64,000 nucleotides of DNA from Amycolatopsis sp. 195334CR (GTDB lineage: Bacteria; Actinomycetota; Actinomycetes; Mycobacteriales; Pseudonocardiaceae), in contig NZ_JAFJMJ010000001.1 in the NCBI RefSeq assembly GCF_017309385.1, positions 248,001 through 312,000 of the forward strand, read 5' to 3'. Position 1 is the first letter of the stretch. Each line of letters starts with the position of its first letter. The notes beneath the pieces are model-generated. The model had not been told where the DNA came from. It did not search any database and saw only the letters and a list, made by a program, of their open reading frames with translations. A program made the position numbers and the translations under genes. Shown one piece after another: positions 27,986-37,513 of the stretch.

Positions 27986-29431
27986 ATGGCCGAGCAGCGG
28001 CACCACGGCAAGGTCGAGTACAACCAGGTCGGCGCCGACTACCTCAAGCAGAGACAGCTCAAACGCGGGGCGGCCGGCTGGCTGCTGCTGGCCGGGCTGG
28101 GGGTTTCCTACGTCATCTCCGGCGACTTCGCCGGCTGGAACTTCGGGCTGGAGAAGGGCGGCTGGGGCGGCCTGCTGATCGCCACCGTGCTGATGGCGGT
28201 GATGTACGGCTGCATGGTCTTCGGGCTGGCCGAGATGTCCTCGGCGCTGCCGGTGGCCGGGGCGGGCTACGGGTTCGCGCGGCGCGCGCTCGGCCCGCTC
28301 GGCGGGTTCGCCACCGGGGTGGCCATCCTGATCGAGTACTCCATCGCGCCCGCCGCGATCTCCATCTTCATCGGCGGGTACGTGGAAACGCTCGGCCTGT
28401 TCGGGCTGACCAACAGCTGGCCGGTCTACCTGGTCTGCTACCTGATCTTCATCGGCATCCACCTGCGCGGGGTCGGCGAGGCGCTGCGCGTGATGTTCGT
28501 GATCACCGCGGTCGCCGTGGTCGCGCTGGTGCTGTTCGTGGCCGGCATGGTGCCGAAGTTCGACGGCGGCAAGCTGTTCGACATCCCGGCGTCCGACGCC
28601 TTCGGGGCCAACTCGTTCCTGCCGTTCGGCGTCACCGGTGTGCTGGCGGCGCTGGTCTACGGCATCTGGTTCTTCCTGGCGGTCGAAGGCGTGCCGCTGG
28701 CCGCCGAGGAGGCGCGCGACCCGAAGCGCGACATGCCGCGCGGCATCATCGCCGCGATGGGCGCGCTGGTGGTGTTCGCCGCGTTGATCCTGGTGCTGGC
28801 GCCGGGCGGCTCCGGTTCGGCCGCGTTGTCCACCTCGAACAACCCGCTGGTGGACGCGGCGAAACTGGCTTACGGCGGCGACAACTGGCTCAGCCAGGTG
28901 GTCAACTACGTCGGGCTGGCCGGGTTGATCGCGAGCTTCTTCTCCATCATCTACGCCTACTCGCGGCAGCTCTTCGCGCTTTCGCGGGCCGGCTACCTGC
29001 CGCGGTGGATGTCCAAGACCGGCAAGCGGAAGACGCCGTACCTGGCGCTGATCGTGCCGGGCACGATCGGGTTCATCCTGGCCACGGCCACCGGCGACGG
29101 CGCGCTGCTGATCAACATCGCGGTCTTCGGCGCGACGGTTTCCTACGTGCTGCTGAACCTTTCGCACATCGTGCTGCGCAAGCGCGAGCCGGACCTGGAG
29201 CGCCCGTACCGCACGCCGGGCGGCGCGGTCACCACCTCCGTCGCACTGGTGCTGGCCGCGGCGGCCGTGGTGGCCACCTTCCTGGTCGACGTGCTGGCGG
29301 CCGCGATCACCGGCGGCATCCTCCTGCTGGCGCTGGCGTACTTCTGGTTCTACAGCAGGCACCACCTGGTCGCCTCCGCGCCGGAAGAGGAGTTCGCCGC
29401 CATCTCCGAGGCGGAGTCGGACCTGGCCTGA
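27986..29431 (+). CDS. Ethanolamine-type permease, APC superfamily
   Basis: 481 aa from the ATG at 27986 (GGGAG upstream), with 12 predicted TM segments. The first TM carries GVSYVISGDFAGWNFGL, which closely resembles the YVISGDYFGWN motif of ethanolamine permeases (EutP/Eat group) and is not typical of general amino-acid carriers. Other family marks are EMSSALPVAGAGYGFARRALG and EVPLAAEEARDPKRDMPRG-like GVPLAAEEARDPKRDMPRG. It should import ethanolamine or a similar small amine by cation symport. It diverges from the gamma-glutamyl ligase gene, which ties uptake to glutamylation. Confidence 0.87.
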   Translation: MAEQRHHGKVEYNQVGADYLKQRQLKRGAAGWLLLAGLGVSYVISGDFAGWNFGLEKGGWGGLLIATVLMAVMYGCMVFGLAEMSSALPVAGAGYGFARRALGPLGGFATGVAILIEYSIAPAAISIFIGGYVETLGLFGLTNSWPVYLVCYLIFIGIHLRGVGEALRVMFVITAVAVVALVLFVAGMVPKFDGGKLFDIPASDAFGANSFLPFGVTGVLAALVYGIWFFLAVEGVPLAAEEARDPKRDMPRGIIAAMGALVVFAALILVLAPGGSGSAALSTSNNPLVDAAKLAYGGDNWLSQVVNYVGLAGLIASFFSIIYAYSRQLFALSRAGYLPRWMSKTGKRKTPYLALIVPGTIGFILATATGDGALLINIAVFGATVSYVLLNLSHIVLRKREPDLERPYRTPGGAVTTSVALVLAAAAVVATFLVDVLAAAITGGILLLALAYFWFYSRHHLVASAPEEEFAAISEAESDLA

Positions 29432-29446
29432 CCCGCCTACCATGGG

Positions 29447-30286
29447 GTGATGGAGCTGGGCACGATCGGCCTGCCGGAGATCATCGACGCCTGGATGCAG
29501 CAGCCGGGGGCCCGGTTCATGGCGGAGCCCTGGCTGGATTCGGTGCTCCGCTGGACCGGGACCGCCCGCATGGCTCCGCCGTTGCAGGCGACGCTGTCCG
29601 AGATGGACACCGCGGGCGTGCGGGCCGGGCTGCTGTCGGCCTGGTACTCGCCGCGCGGGCCGCTGATCACCAACGACGAGGTCGCCGAGGTGGTCGAGCG
29701 GTACCCGGCCCGGTTCGCGGGCATCGCGTCGGTGGACCTCGCCGATCCGATGGGCGCGGTCCGCGAGATCCGCCGCTGCGTGCGCGACCTCGGTTTTGTC
29801 GGGGTGCGGGTGGTGCCGTGGTTGTGGAACCTGCCGCCCAACGACCGCCGCTACTACCCCGTCTACGTCGCGTGCGTGGAGCTCGGGGTGCCGTTCTGCA
29901 CGCAGCTCGGGCACACCGGGCCGCTGTGCCCGTCCGAACCCGGTCGCCCGATCCCCTATCTGGACGAGGTGCTGCTGGACTTCCCGGAGCTGGTGGTGGT
30001 CGGCGGGCACGTCGGCTTCCCCTGGTTGAACGAGGTGCTGTCGCTGGCGATGAAGTACCCGAACTTCCACATCGACACCTCCGCGTACGCGCTGCACCGC
30101 CTGCCCGGCGAACTCGCCGAGTACGCCAGGGGGCGCGGGCGGACCCGCGTGCTGTTCGGCTCCAACTACCCGATGATCACGCCGGGCGACTGCCTCAAGC
30201 AGCTCGACAAACTCGAGCTGGGTGCCGAAGCGAAAGAACTGTTCCTCGGCGGCAACGCCCGGCGGATCTTCAATCTGCAGCTTTGA
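29447..30286 (+). CDS. Amidohydrolase-2 family protein, atypical metal ligands
   Basis: 279 aa (GTG at 29447; an ATG follows at 29450), 15 nt after the permease stop, so probably co-transcribed. It shows the ACMSD-like TIM-barrel pattern: EMDTAGVRAGLLSAW, GFVGVRVVPWLWNLPPND, CTQLGHTGPLCPSEPG, VVGGHVGFPW, and LFGSNYPMITPGDCL. Two things are odd. The N-terminal metal-binding HxH is missing (the protein begins MELGTIGLPEIIDAWMQQ), and the C-terminal catalytic Asp of FGSDYP reads Asn. It may bind one metal differently or be a lyase or decarboxylase of unknown substrate. Its place after the ethanolamine permease is the only clue to its role. Confidence 0.75.
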   Translation: MMELGTIGLPEIIDAWMQQPGARFMAEPWLDSVLRWTGTARMAPPLQATLSEMDTAGVRAGLLSAWYSPRGPLITNDEVAEVVERYPARFAGIASVDLADPMGAVREIRRCVRDLGFVGVRVVPWLWNLPPNDRRYYPVYVACVELGVPFCTQLGHTGPLCPSEPGRPIPYLDEVLLDFPELVVVGGHVGFPWLNEVLSLAMKYPNFHIDTSAYALHRLPGELAEYARGRGRTRVLFGSNYPMITPGDCLKQLDKLELGAEAKELFLGGNARRIFNLQL

Positions 30287-30632
30287 GGGCCACCAGCCCG
30301 AAAACCACGGCGGTGATCACCCCGAGCAACCTCAGCCAGCTGCCCGCGGAGATCCCGAACTCCGCCACGTCGACCAGCCGCACGTACGAACCACTGGCGA
30401 AGAACCCGACGCCCTCCGCGAGCGCGGCCAGCACCCCGACGATCGGGGTCCACCGCCAGCGCACCAGCACGAACAACGCGGCCACCAGCATGATCACCAG
30501 CGCGGGCGGGACCGCGGGCATGACCACCCCGCCGAGCTTCGCCACCACCAGCCCCGCCGACGCCATCAGCAGGCCGGCGATCGTCGCCCGTCTTGCCGCG
30601 AGCGCTCCCCGCTTCTCAGTACCAGTGCTCAT
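30270..30632 (-). CDS. Small four-TM membrane protein
   Basis: The ATG at 30632 gives 120 aa (MSTGTEKRGALAARRAT...). Hydrophobic segments at about residues 17-35, 39-55, 60-80 and 97-116 predict four membrane helices with short loops; a basic N-terminus points to a cytoplasmic start. The longer frame to 30770 is not supported. I do not recognise the family and there is no operon partner; it converges on the amidohydrolase gene with a 17-nt overlap. The closely spaced helices and good third-position GC make it likely real. Confidence 0.6.
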   Translation of the reverse strand: MSTGTEKRGALAARRATIAGLLMASAGLVVAKLGGVVMPAVPPALVIMLVAALFVLVRWRWTPIVGVLAALAEGVGFFASGSYVRLVDVAEFGISAGSWLRLLGVITAVVFGLVALKAAD

Positions 30633-30721
30633 TTCCGCATCCCGTCGTCGATTCGGTGTGACTCGACGAGGGTCGCGGAAGCGGGCTGGTCGCGGCGTCC
30701 GTCGGGGGACGGCTTCGCGGG

Positions 30722-31714
30722 CTACGGCGTGAGACGTACCGGGCGGTTCTCCCGGCGCGACAGGTCGCACGCCTCGGCGATGTGGAAGGCGGCCAGCGCG
30801 TCCCCGACCGTGCAGGGGCTGGGGATCCGGCCCGCCACCACCTCGGTGAACGCCTCCAGCTCGCGGACGTAGGACGCCCGGAAGCGCTCCATGAAACCGG
30901 GGTACGCCGGACCGGACGGCCAGGCAACGCCCTCTTCGGCCGAGGTCAGCGGCAGCCGCTCGTCCATGCCGACCGCGATGCTGCCCGCCGAACCGAGCAC
31001 CTCCAGCCGCACGTCGTACCCGGCGGCGTTGTACCTGGTCAGCGACACCGTGGCGAGGGTGCCGTCGTCCATGGTGAGCACCACGGCCGCGGTGTCCACG
31101 TCACCGGCGGCGGCGAAGAACTCGGCCCCGCGGTTGCCGCCGAACGCGAAGACCTCGGTCACCTCGTGCCCGGTCACCCAGCGGATGATGTCGAAGTCGT
31201 GCACCCCGCAGTCGCGGAAGAGGCCGCCCGAGCCCGGCACGTACTCGGCGGGCGGCGGCGCCGGGTCCAGTGTGGTCGCGCGCAGGGTGTGCAGCCAGCC
31301 CAGTTCGCCGGCGGTGACCGCCCGGCGGGCGGCCGCGTACCCCGGGTCGAACCGCCGCTGGAAGCCGATCTGCACCGGCACCTCGGTTTCGGCCACCCGG
31401 TCCACCACGGCCCGCGTACCGGCCACGTCCCCGGCGACCGGCTTCTCGCAGAACACCGGCAGGCCCGCGCTCACCCCGCGGATGATCAGTTCGGGGTGCG
31501 CGTCGGTGGCGGCGGCGATGACCACGCCGTCCAGCCCGGCGGTGAACAGCTCGTCGATGCTGCCCGCCGCCTCGACCTCCAGCTTGGCGGCGGTCGCCCG
31601 CGCGCGCTCGGTGTCCGCGTCGGCCACCACCACCGAGGTGACGGCGGGCAGCTGCCTGAGGATGTCGGCGTGCGCCGAACCGATCCGGCCGGTGCCGGCG
31701 AGTCCAAGCCTCAT
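30722..31714 (-). CDS. iolG: Gfo/Idh/MocA oxidoreductase, inositol 2-dehydrogenase-like
   Basis: 330 aa with the N-terminal NAD motif GLAGTGRIGSAHADIL, the family catalytic-lysine motif in FCEKPVAGD, IGFQRRFDPGY, and the second-domain DCGVHDFDIIRWVTG carrying the conserved Asp and His. This matches myo-inositol or scyllo-inositol 2-dehydrogenases, which open inositol catabolism by making 2-keto-myo-inositol (inosose). It follows the lacI-type gene by 44 nt on the same strand and faces the iolE-iolD operon, which strongly supports the inositol role. Exact stereospecificity cannot be read from sequence. Confidence 0.85.
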   Translation of the reverse strand: MRLGLAGTGRIGSAHADILRQLPAVTSVVVADADTERARATAAKLEVEAAGSIDELFTAGLDGVVIAAATDAHPELIIRGVSAGLPVFCEKPVAGDVAGTRAVVDRVAETEVPVQIGFQRRFDPGYAAARRAVTAGELGWLHTLRATTLDPAPPPAEYVPGSGGLFRDCGVHDFDIIRWVTGHEVTEVFAFGGNRGAEFFAAAGDVDTAAVVLTMDDGTLATVSLTRYNAAGYDVRLEVLGSAGSIAVGMDERLPLTSAEEGVAWPSGPAYPGFMERFRASYVRELEAFTEVVAGRIPSPCTVGDALAAFHIAEACDLSRRENRPVRLTP

Positions 31715-31758
31715 CTTAGGAAGATCCCTTACTTCAACGGCGGGAAAGTACTAGTCCA

Positions 31759-32763
31759 CTAGGAACGGGGTGCGGCCGTGGTGCCGCGCACCACCAGCGA
31801 AGGGTGGAGCAGGTGCCGCATCGGCTCGTCGCGTTCGCCGCGGACCCGTTCGAGCAGCGACTCGACCGCGAGCCTGCCCAGTTCCAGGCGTGGCTGGTCC
31901 ACCGTGGTCAGCCAGACGTGGCGCAGCGCGGCCAGCGAGGTGTTGTCGTAGCCGACCACGGAAACGTCCTCCGGCACCCGGAATCCGGCTTCCTCGAAGG
32001 CCGAGATGACGCCGACGGCGTTGAAGTCGTTGCCCGCGACCACCGCGGTGGGCAGTTCGCGGGAGTCCACCGAGCTGAGCAGCTCCCGCACCGCCTTCTC
32101 GCCCGCGGTGTCGGTGTGCTCGCTGCGCACGATCCGGGGTTCGAGGCCGTGGCGCGCCATCGCGGCGCGATAACCCCGGCGCCGGGCGGCGGCGCTGGCC
32201 GCGGACCCGCCGTCGAAGTGCACGATCCGCCGGTGCCCGCGATCGACCAGGTGGTCCACCGCCAGCGCCACCCCCGCCGTGCCGTCGTCGTTCACCGTAT
32301 CCACAGTGGACAGGCGCGAAGTGCGCGAGACCAGCACCAGCGGGCACTGTTCGGCGGCCTTTTCCACGGCGGCGGCGGAAAGCACCGGCGAAAGCAGGAT
32401 GACTCCCGCTGGGCGGAAGGACAGCAAACTGCGCAGGGCGGCTTGTTCGCGCGCCGGACTGCGCGATCCGGTGTTCAGGATGAGGTTGAAACCGGCGGCC
32501 TGCGCGGCCGAATCCAGGCCTTCCACCACATCGGCGAAAAAGGCGTTCCGCAGGTCGGAAACCATCACGCCGAGCACCGTGGAGGTGCGGCTGGCCAGCG
32601 ATCTCGCCATCACGTGCGGCTGGTAGCCCAGCTCGTCGGCCGCTTTCAGCACCGCCGTGCGGCGTTGTTCGCTGACCTTCGGCGAATTGCGCATGACCAG
32701 CGAAACCAGTGCTCGCGAAACACCGGCCCGCGCGGCCACGTCCTCCATCGTTGGTCGGACCAC
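31759..32763 (-). CDS. LacI-family repressor of the inositol regulon
   Basis: 334 aa with an N-terminal LacI helix-turn-helix (TMEDVAARAGVSRALVSLVM, then NSPKVSEQRRTAVLKAADEL), the hinge region GYQPHVMARSLASRTS, and a periplasmic-binding-protein-like ligand domain. The hinge helix carries A-R-S-L-A, in place for minor-groove contact. A perfect palindrome TTAGAGC-GCTCTAA lies 48 nt upstream of its start in the divergent promoter, so it probably represses itself, iolG and the iolE operon. The inducer is likely inosose or a later pathway intermediate. Many inositol operons elsewhere use DeoR-, GntR- or RpiR-type repressors. Confidence 0.87.
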   Translation of the reverse strand: MVRPTMEDVAARAGVSRALVSLVMRNSPKVSEQRRTAVLKAADELGYQPHVMARSLASRTSTVLGVMVSDLRNAFFADVVEGLDSAAQAAGFNLILNTGSRSPAREQAALRSLLSFRPAGVILLSPVLSAAAVEKAAEQCPLVLVSRTSRLSTVDTVNDDGTAGVALAVDHLVDRGHRRIVHFDGGSAASAAARRRGYRAAMARHGLEPRIVRSEHTDTAGEKAVRELLSSVDSRELPTAVVAGNDFNAVGVISAFEEAGFRVPEDVSVVGYDNTSLAALRHVWLTTVDQPRLELGRLAVESLLERVRGERDEPMRHLLHPSLVVRGTTAAPRS

Positions 32764-32781
32764 CGCAGCCTCCCGCCCCCC

Positions 32782-32868
32782 TTGACACCAATGACAGCGA
32801 GGCTACACGATTAGAGCGCTCTAACCAATAGCACGATGTGACAATCCGCCCCCGCCAGATTGGTGTCA
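32782..32868. promoter_or_regulatory. Divergent inositol promoter with LacI-type operator
   Basis: The operator TTAGAGCGCTCTAA (32811-32824) is a perfect 14-bp palindrome. On the plus strand TTGACA (32782-32787) and TACACG (32804-32809) could be -35 and -10 elements, so the operator would cover the transcription start. A 10-bp inverted pair TGACACCAAT (32783-32792) / ATTGGTGTCA (32859-32868) brackets the region and may be a second site. Confidence 0.65.
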
Positions 32869-32871
32869 CCG

Positions 32872-33765
32872 ATGACAATCGATCCGGATTTCAAGATCGC
32901 CGCGGCGCCGATCTCCTGGGGGGTGTGCGAAGTCCCCGGCTGGGGCCGGGTGCTCGACGCCCCGTTGGTGCTCGGGCAGATGGCCGAACTCGGCGTGAAG
33001 GCCACCGAACTCGGCCCACCCGGTTACCTGCCAAGGGATCCGGCGGAGTTGCGCACCCTGCTCGGGGCGCACGATCTTCGCCTGATCGGCGGTTTCCTCG
33101 CGGTGGCTCTGCACTCCGACGCGGACGGCGCGGTGGCCGCGGCGGAGGAGTCCGCGGCCCTGTTCGCCGCCTGCGGGGCCGAGGTGCTCGTGCTCGCCGC
33201 GGCCACCGGGCTGGACGGGTACGACGACCGTCCCGAGTTGACCGCCGCCGAATGGCGCACGCTCATCGACACGGCGGCCAGGATCCGGGACACTGCCGCA
33301 GCGCACGGTTTGCGCACCGTTCTGCACCCGCACGTGGGGACGCATGTGGAGACCGAGGCCGAGGTGGAGAGGTTCATCGCCGACTCCGACCTGCCGTTGT
33401 GCCTGGACACCGGGCACCTGCTCATCGGCGGCACCGATCCGGTCGCGCTGGCCAAGCGCTTCCCGGACCGGATCGGCCACCTGCACCTCAAGGACGTCCG
33501 CGCGGATCTCGCCGAACGCGTGCGCACCGGCGAACTGGCCTACACCGAGGCCGTCGGCCAGGGGATCTACGTCCCGCTCGGCGAAGGGGACGTGGACATC
33601 GAGGCCATGGTGCGGTTCGTCCACGAGGCGGGCTACACCGGCTGGTACGTCCTCGAACAGGACACCGCACTCGGCCCGGACAGCGCGGACGGCGTCCCGA
33701 AGCGGGACACCGCGCGCAGCCTGGCCCAGCTCGACAAGATCGTCAGCCGGTTGGCGGCTGCGTAG
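32872..33765 (+). CDS. iolE: Inosose dehydratase-like TIM-barrel protein (IolE type)
   Basis: 297 aa from the ATG at 32872; TTG and GTG codons at 32860/32863 are alternatives and none has a clear ribosome binding site. The sugar-isomerase-like TIM barrel shows IAAAPISWGVCEVPGWG, KATELGPPGYLP, HPHVGTHVETEAEV, LCLDTGHLLIGGTDPVALA, and RIGHLHLKDVRADLAE, the metal-ligand pattern of IolE. IolE dehydrates 2-keto-myo-inositol to 3D-(3,5/4)-trihydroxycyclohexane-1,2-dione. It is the first gene of the eight-gene plus-strand operon and is followed by the ABC transporter genes. A general sugar-phosphate isomerase is less likely given the neighbours. Confidence 0.85.
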   Translation: MTIDPDFKIAAAPISWGVCEVPGWGRVLDAPLVLGQMAELGVKATELGPPGYLPRDPAELRTLLGAHDLRLIGGFLAVALHSDADGAVAAAEESAALFAACGAEVLVLAAATGLDGYDDRPELTAAEWRTLIDTAARIRDTAAAHGLRTVLHPHVGTHVETEAEVERFIADSDLPLCLDTGHLLIGGTDPVALAKRFPDRIGHLHLKDVRADLAERVRTGELAYTEAVGQGIYVPLGEGDVDIEAMVRFVHEAGYTGWYVLEQDTALGPDSADGVPKRDTARSLAQLDKIVSRLAAA

Positions 33766-33787
33766 GGCGAACAGCGAGGATTCGACA

Positions 33788-34774
33788 ATGACGTCCAATC
33801 GCGCAAGCAGGGTGGGCCTCGTGCTCGCGGGGGCAGCGCTGCTGCTCGCCGCGTGCACCGGGCCGGCCGCGGAGGATCCGGCCGCGGGCAGCGGCCAGGA
33901 GGTGCCCGCCGAGACCGGCCCGTTCCGGATCGCGGTCATCTCGCACGGCACCGCGGGCGACGCCTTCTGGAACGTGGTCAAGAACGGCGCCGAGGACGCG
34001 GGCCGCGAGCTCGACGTGCCGGTCGAGTACAACTCCGACGGGGACCCCGGCAACCAGGCCAAGCTGATCGACAACGCGGTCGCGCAGCGCGTCGGCGGTC
34101 TGGTGGTCTCCATGCAGAATCCCGAGGCGGTGCGGCCGTCGATCGAGAACGCGGTCCGGGCGGGCATCCCGGTGGTCACCATCAACTCCGGCGAGGAGCA
34201 GAGCGCGGCCTACGGTGCGCTGACCCACATCGGGCAGAGCGAGGGCGTCGCCGGTGAGCAGGCCGGCCGGAAGTTCAAGGAGGCGGGCAAGACCAAGCTG
34301 CTCTGCGTGATCCACGAAGCCGGCAACATCGGGCAGAACCAGCGCTGCGACGGCGCCGCCCGCGGGTTCGGTTCGGCCGAACGGTTGCAGGTGGACATCA
34401 GCAACCCGACCGACGCGCAGGCCCGCATCCGCGGCGCGGTGCAGACCGACCCGTCGATCGACGCGGTGCTCACGCTGAACTCCCAGGTGGCCGCGAACGC
34501 GGTGAACGCGGTGGAGCAGGTGCAGTCGAAGGCCCAGGTGGCCACCTTCGACCTGAACGCCGACGTGGTCTCCGCGATCAAGACCGGCGACGTGCTCTTC
34601 GCGGTGGACCAGCAGCAGTACGAGCAGGGCTACCTGCCGATCGTCTTCCTCAAGCTGTACCGGGACAACCGGAACGTGGTCGGCGGCGGCCGGCCGGTGC
34701 TGACCGGACCCGACCTCGTCGACAAGTCCACTGTGGACCAGATCGGCGCCTACGTGGAACGGGGTACCCGATGA
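33788..34774 (+). CDS. Sugar (inositol) ABC transporter substrate-binding lipoprotein
   Basis: 328 aa beginning with a lipoprotein signal (basic start, [15 protein letters not shown] with the lipobox Cys). The mature part is a periplasmic-binding-protein type 1 fold: [56 protein letters not shown], and [17 protein letters not shown]. These are ribose/inositol-type binding proteins of the CUT2 class. It is anchored on the outer face of the membrane and delivers substrate to the permease encoded next. The start is 22 nt after iolE, and the stop overlaps the permease start by 4 nt. myo-Inositol is the inferred substrate. Confidence 0.88.
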   Translation: MTSNRASRVGLVLAGAALLLAACTGPAAEDPAAGSGQEVPAETGPFRIAVISHGTAGDAFWNVVKNGAEDAGRELDVPVEYNSDGDPGNQAKLIDNAVAQRVGGLVVSMQNPEAVRPSIENAVRAGIPVVTINSGEEQSAAYGALTHIGQSEGVAGEQAGRKFKEAGKTKLLCVIHEAGNIGQNQRCDGAARGFGSAERLQVDISNPTDAQARIRGAVQTDPSIDAVLTLNSQVAANAVNAVEQVQSKAQVATFDLNADVVSAIKTGDVLFAVDQQQYEQGYLPIVFLKLYRDNRNVVGGGRPVLTGPDLVDKSTVDQIGAYVERGTR

Positions 34775-35805
34775 CCACGACCACCCTCGACGAACGCGTG
34801 GGCCGCACCCGGCTGGCGGACCGGCTGGTGGTGCGCCCCGAACTCGGCGCGCTGCTCGGTGCCGTGGTGGTTTTCGCCTTCTTCAGCATCACCGCGGACC
34901 AGTTCCTCACCGGCGACGGCGTGGCCACCTGGCTGGACGACGCCTCCACGCTCGGCATCATGGCGGTGGCCGTCTCGCTGCTGATGATCGGCGGCGAGTT
35001 CGACCTCTCGGCGGGCGTGATGACCGCGTCCACCGCGCTGGTCACCGCGATACTGGCCACCCAGGCCGGCTGGAACGTCTGGCTGGCGCTGCTGGCCTCG
35101 CTGGTGTTCGCGCTCGGGGTCGGTGCCTTCAACGGCTGGCTGGTGATGCGCACCGGGCTGCCCAGCTTCATCGTCACCCTGGGCACCTTCCTCGCCCTGC
35201 AGGGGCTGAATCTCGGCGTGACACGGCTGGTCACCGGGACCGTGCAGGTCTCCGGCATGCGTGCCGCCGACGGCTACGCCTCCTCGGGCTTCGTGTTCGC
35301 CTCCACCGTGGAGATCGGCGGCACCAAGTTCCAGATCTCCATCCTGTGGTGGATCGGGTTCGCCGCGGTGGCGGCCTGGCTGCTGCTGCGCACCCGGTTC
35401 GGCAACTGGATCTTCGCCGTCGGCGGGTCCGCGGTCAGCTCGCGCGCGGTCGGCGTGCCGGTCAAGCGGACGAAGATCCTGCTGTTCATGGGCACCGCGC
35501 TGGCGGGCTGGCTGGTCGGCTCGATCAACATCCTGCGCTTCGCCAGCGTGCAGGCCAACCAGGGGATCGGGCTGGAACTGCAGTTCATCATCGCCGCGGT
35601 GGTCGGCGGCTGCCTGCTCACCGGCGGCTTCGGCTCGGCGATCGGGGCCGCGATCGGCGCGCTGATCTTCGGCATGGCCCGCCAGGGCATCGTGTTCGCG
35701 CGGTGGGACAGCGACTGGTTCATGTTGTTCCTCGGCGTGATGCTGCTGGCGGCGGTACTGGTGAACAACACCTTCCGGCGGCGAGCGGAAAGGGTCCGGC
35801 GATGA
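34771..35805 (+). CDS. CUT2-type ABC transporter permease
   Basis: 344 aa with about 9-10 TM segments and the RbsC/IatP family pattern: [18 protein letters not shown] near TM3, the [20 protein letters not shown] stretch, and the coupling motif near [15 protein letters not shown] (equivalent to the EAA loop). It forms the homodimeric channel for the sugar transporter. It overlaps both neighbours by 4 nt, which indicates strict co-translation with the binding protein and ATPase. Confidence 0.9.
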   Translation: MTTTTLDERVGRTRLADRLVVRPELGALLGAVVVFAFFSITADQFLTGDGVATWLDDASTLGIMAVAVSLLMIGGEFDLSAGVMTASTALVTAILATQAGWNVWLALLASLVFALGVGAFNGWLVMRTGLPSFIVTLGTFLALQGLNLGVTRLVTGTVQVSGMRAADGYASSGFVFASTVEIGGTKFQISILWWIGFAAVAAWLLLRTRFGNWIFAVGGSAVSSRAVGVPVKRTKILLFMGTALAGWLVGSINILRFASVQANQGIGLELQFIIAAVVGGCLLTGGFGSAIGAAIGALIFGMARQGIVFARWDSDWFMLFLGVMLLAAVLVNNTFRRRAERVRR

Positions 35806-36587
35806 GCACTCCCTTGATCGAAGTCGAGCAGATCGGCAAGACCTACGGCAGCGTGATCGCGCTGCGCGAGGTGTCCACGGTGGTCAACGCCGGTGAAGTG
35901 ACCTGCGTGCTCGGCGACAACGGCGCCGGGAAGTCCACCCTGATCAAGATCCTGGCCGGGGCGCACCAGCACGACACCGGCGAGTTCAGGGTGGACGGTG
36001 AGCCGGTGCGGTTCACCTCCCCGCGCGAGGCGCTCGACCGCGGTATCGCCACGGTGTACCAGGACCTGGCCGTGGTGCCGCTGATGAGCGTGTGGCGGAA
36101 CTTCTTCCTCGGCTCCGAGCCGACCAGGGGCTTCGGTCCGATCCGCTGGCTGGACCGCAAGAAGTGCGGCGAGATCACCCGGTCCGCGCTCGGCGAGATG
36201 GGCATCGACCTGCGGGACGTGGAGCAGCCGGTGGGCACGCTCTCCGGTGGTGAACGGCAGTGCGTGGCGATCGCGCGCGCGATCCACTTCGGTGCGAAGG
36301 TGCTCATCCTGGACGAGCCGACCGCCGCGCTCGGCGTGAAGCAGGCCGGGGTGGTGCTCAAGTACGTGGCGCAGGCCCGCGACCGCGGGCTCGGCGTCGT
36401 GCTGATCACGCACAACCCGCACCACGCCTACCCGGTGGCGGACCGGTTCCTCCTGCTCAAACGCGGTGCCCCGCTCGGTGCGTACGAGAAGTCGGAGATC
36501 GACATCGCCGAGCTGACCCGCCAGATGGCCGGTGGCGCGGAACTCGAGGCCCTGGAGCACGAACTGCGGTCGGTGGAGGCACCTTGA
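35802..36587 (+). CDS. CUT2-type ABC transporter ATP-binding protein (single domain)
   Basis: 261 aa, one nucleotide-binding domain rather than the fused pair found in RbsA. Walker [11 protein letters not shown]-loop [20 protein letters not shown], signature [15 protein letters not shown], Walker [13 protein letters not shown] and switch His in [10 protein letters not shown] are present. This half-size form resembles the FrcA group and would act as a homodimer. It energises uptake through the adjacent permease. The ATG overlaps the permease stop by 4 nt, and its stop overlaps the iolC TTG start. Confidence 0.9.
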   Translation: MSTPLIEVEQIGKTYGSVIALREVSTVVNAGEVTCVLGDNGAGKSTLIKILAGAHQHDTGEFRVDGEPVRFTSPREALDRGIATVYQDLAVVPLMSVWRNFFLGSEPTRGFGPIRWLDRKKCGEITRSALGEMGIDLRDVEQPVGTLSGGERQCVAIARAIHFGAKVLILDEPTAALGVKQAGVVLKYVAQARDRGLGVVLITHNPHHAYPVADRFLLLKRGAPLGAYEKSEIDIAELTRQMAGGAELEALEHELRSVEAP

Positions 36588-37513
36588 GCCTGGACGCGTT
36601 AACCGTCGGCCGGGTCGGGGTCGACCTGTACCCCGAGCAGAGCGGGGTGCCGCTGGCCGGGGTGCGCAGTTTCGCCAAGTCGCTCGGCGGCACCGCGACC
36701 AACGTCGCGGTCGCCGCCGCGCGGCTCGGCCGGCGGACCGCGGTGCTGACCAAGGTCGGGCCGGACGGTTTCGGCGACTACGTGCGCGAGGCGCTGACCG
36801 GGTTCGGGGTGTCGCCGGAGCACGTCGGCACGGCCGAGGACCTGCAGACGCCGGTGGTGTTCTGCGCGCTGGACCCGCCGGAGGACCCGCCGCTGCTGTT
36901 CTACCGCTCCCCCATCGCGCCCGACCTGACCCTCGGCGAAGCGGACGTGCCGTGGGACGTGGTCGACGAGGTGCCGCTGCTGTGGGTCACCGGGACGGGC
37001 GTGTGCACCGAACCGGCGCGCGGGACCCAGCGCGAGCTCCTGCGGCGGCGGGCGCGGCGCGGGCACACCGTGCTGGACCTGGACTACCGGCCGATGTTCT
37101 GGCCGGACGTGGCGACCGCGCGGGCGGAGATCGGCTGGATGCTCGACCACGTGACGGTCGCGGTCGGCAACCGGGCCGAGGCGGAGGTCGCCGTCGGCAC
37201 CGCCGATCCGGACGAGGCCGCGCGGCGCATGCTCGACCGCGGCGTGCGGCTGGCGGTGATCAAGAAGGGCGCCGACGGCGTGCTGGTGGCCACGCCGGAC
37301 GGGTCGTGGACGGTGTCCCCGCAGCGGGTCGAGGTGGTCTGCGGGCTCGGCGCCGGGGACGGGTTCGGCGGCGCGCTGATCCACGGCCTGCTGTCCGGCT
37401 GGGAGCCGGTGCGCATCGCCACCTACGCCAACGCGGCGGGCGCGCTGGTCGCCTCCCGGCTGGCCTGCGCCGACGCCATGCCCACGGCGGCGGAGATCGA
37501 GGAGGTCCTGTGA
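36584..37513 (+). CDS. iolC: 5-dehydro-2-deoxygluconokinase (PfkB family)
   Basis: 309 aa. The TTG at 36584 overlaps the ATPase stop (TTGA) and has GGAGG 4 nt upstream; longer frames upstream are not supported. Sequence begins [20 protein letters not shown], which is the IolC N-terminal signature, followed by [37 protein letters not shown] and the catalytic [15 protein letters not shown]. It phosphorylates 2-deoxy-5-keto-D-gluconate in the inositol pathway. The fused aldolase domain seen in some IolC proteins is absent; the aldolase is the next gene. Confidence 0.92.
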   Translation: MSLDALTVGRVGVDLYPEQSGVPLAGVRSFAKSLGGTATNVAVAAARLGRRTAVLTKVGPDGFGDYVREALTGFGVSPEHVGTAEDLQTPVVFCALDPPEDPPLLFYRSPIAPDLTLGEADVPWDVVDEVPLLWVTGTGVCTEPARGTQRELLRRRARRGHTVLDLDYRPMFWPDVATARAEIGWMLDHVTVAVGNRAEAEVAVGTADPDEAARRMLDRGVRLAVIKKGADGVLVATPDGSWTVSPQRVEVVCGLGAGDGFGGALIHGLLSGWEPVRIATYANAAGALVASRLACADAMPTAAEIEEVL

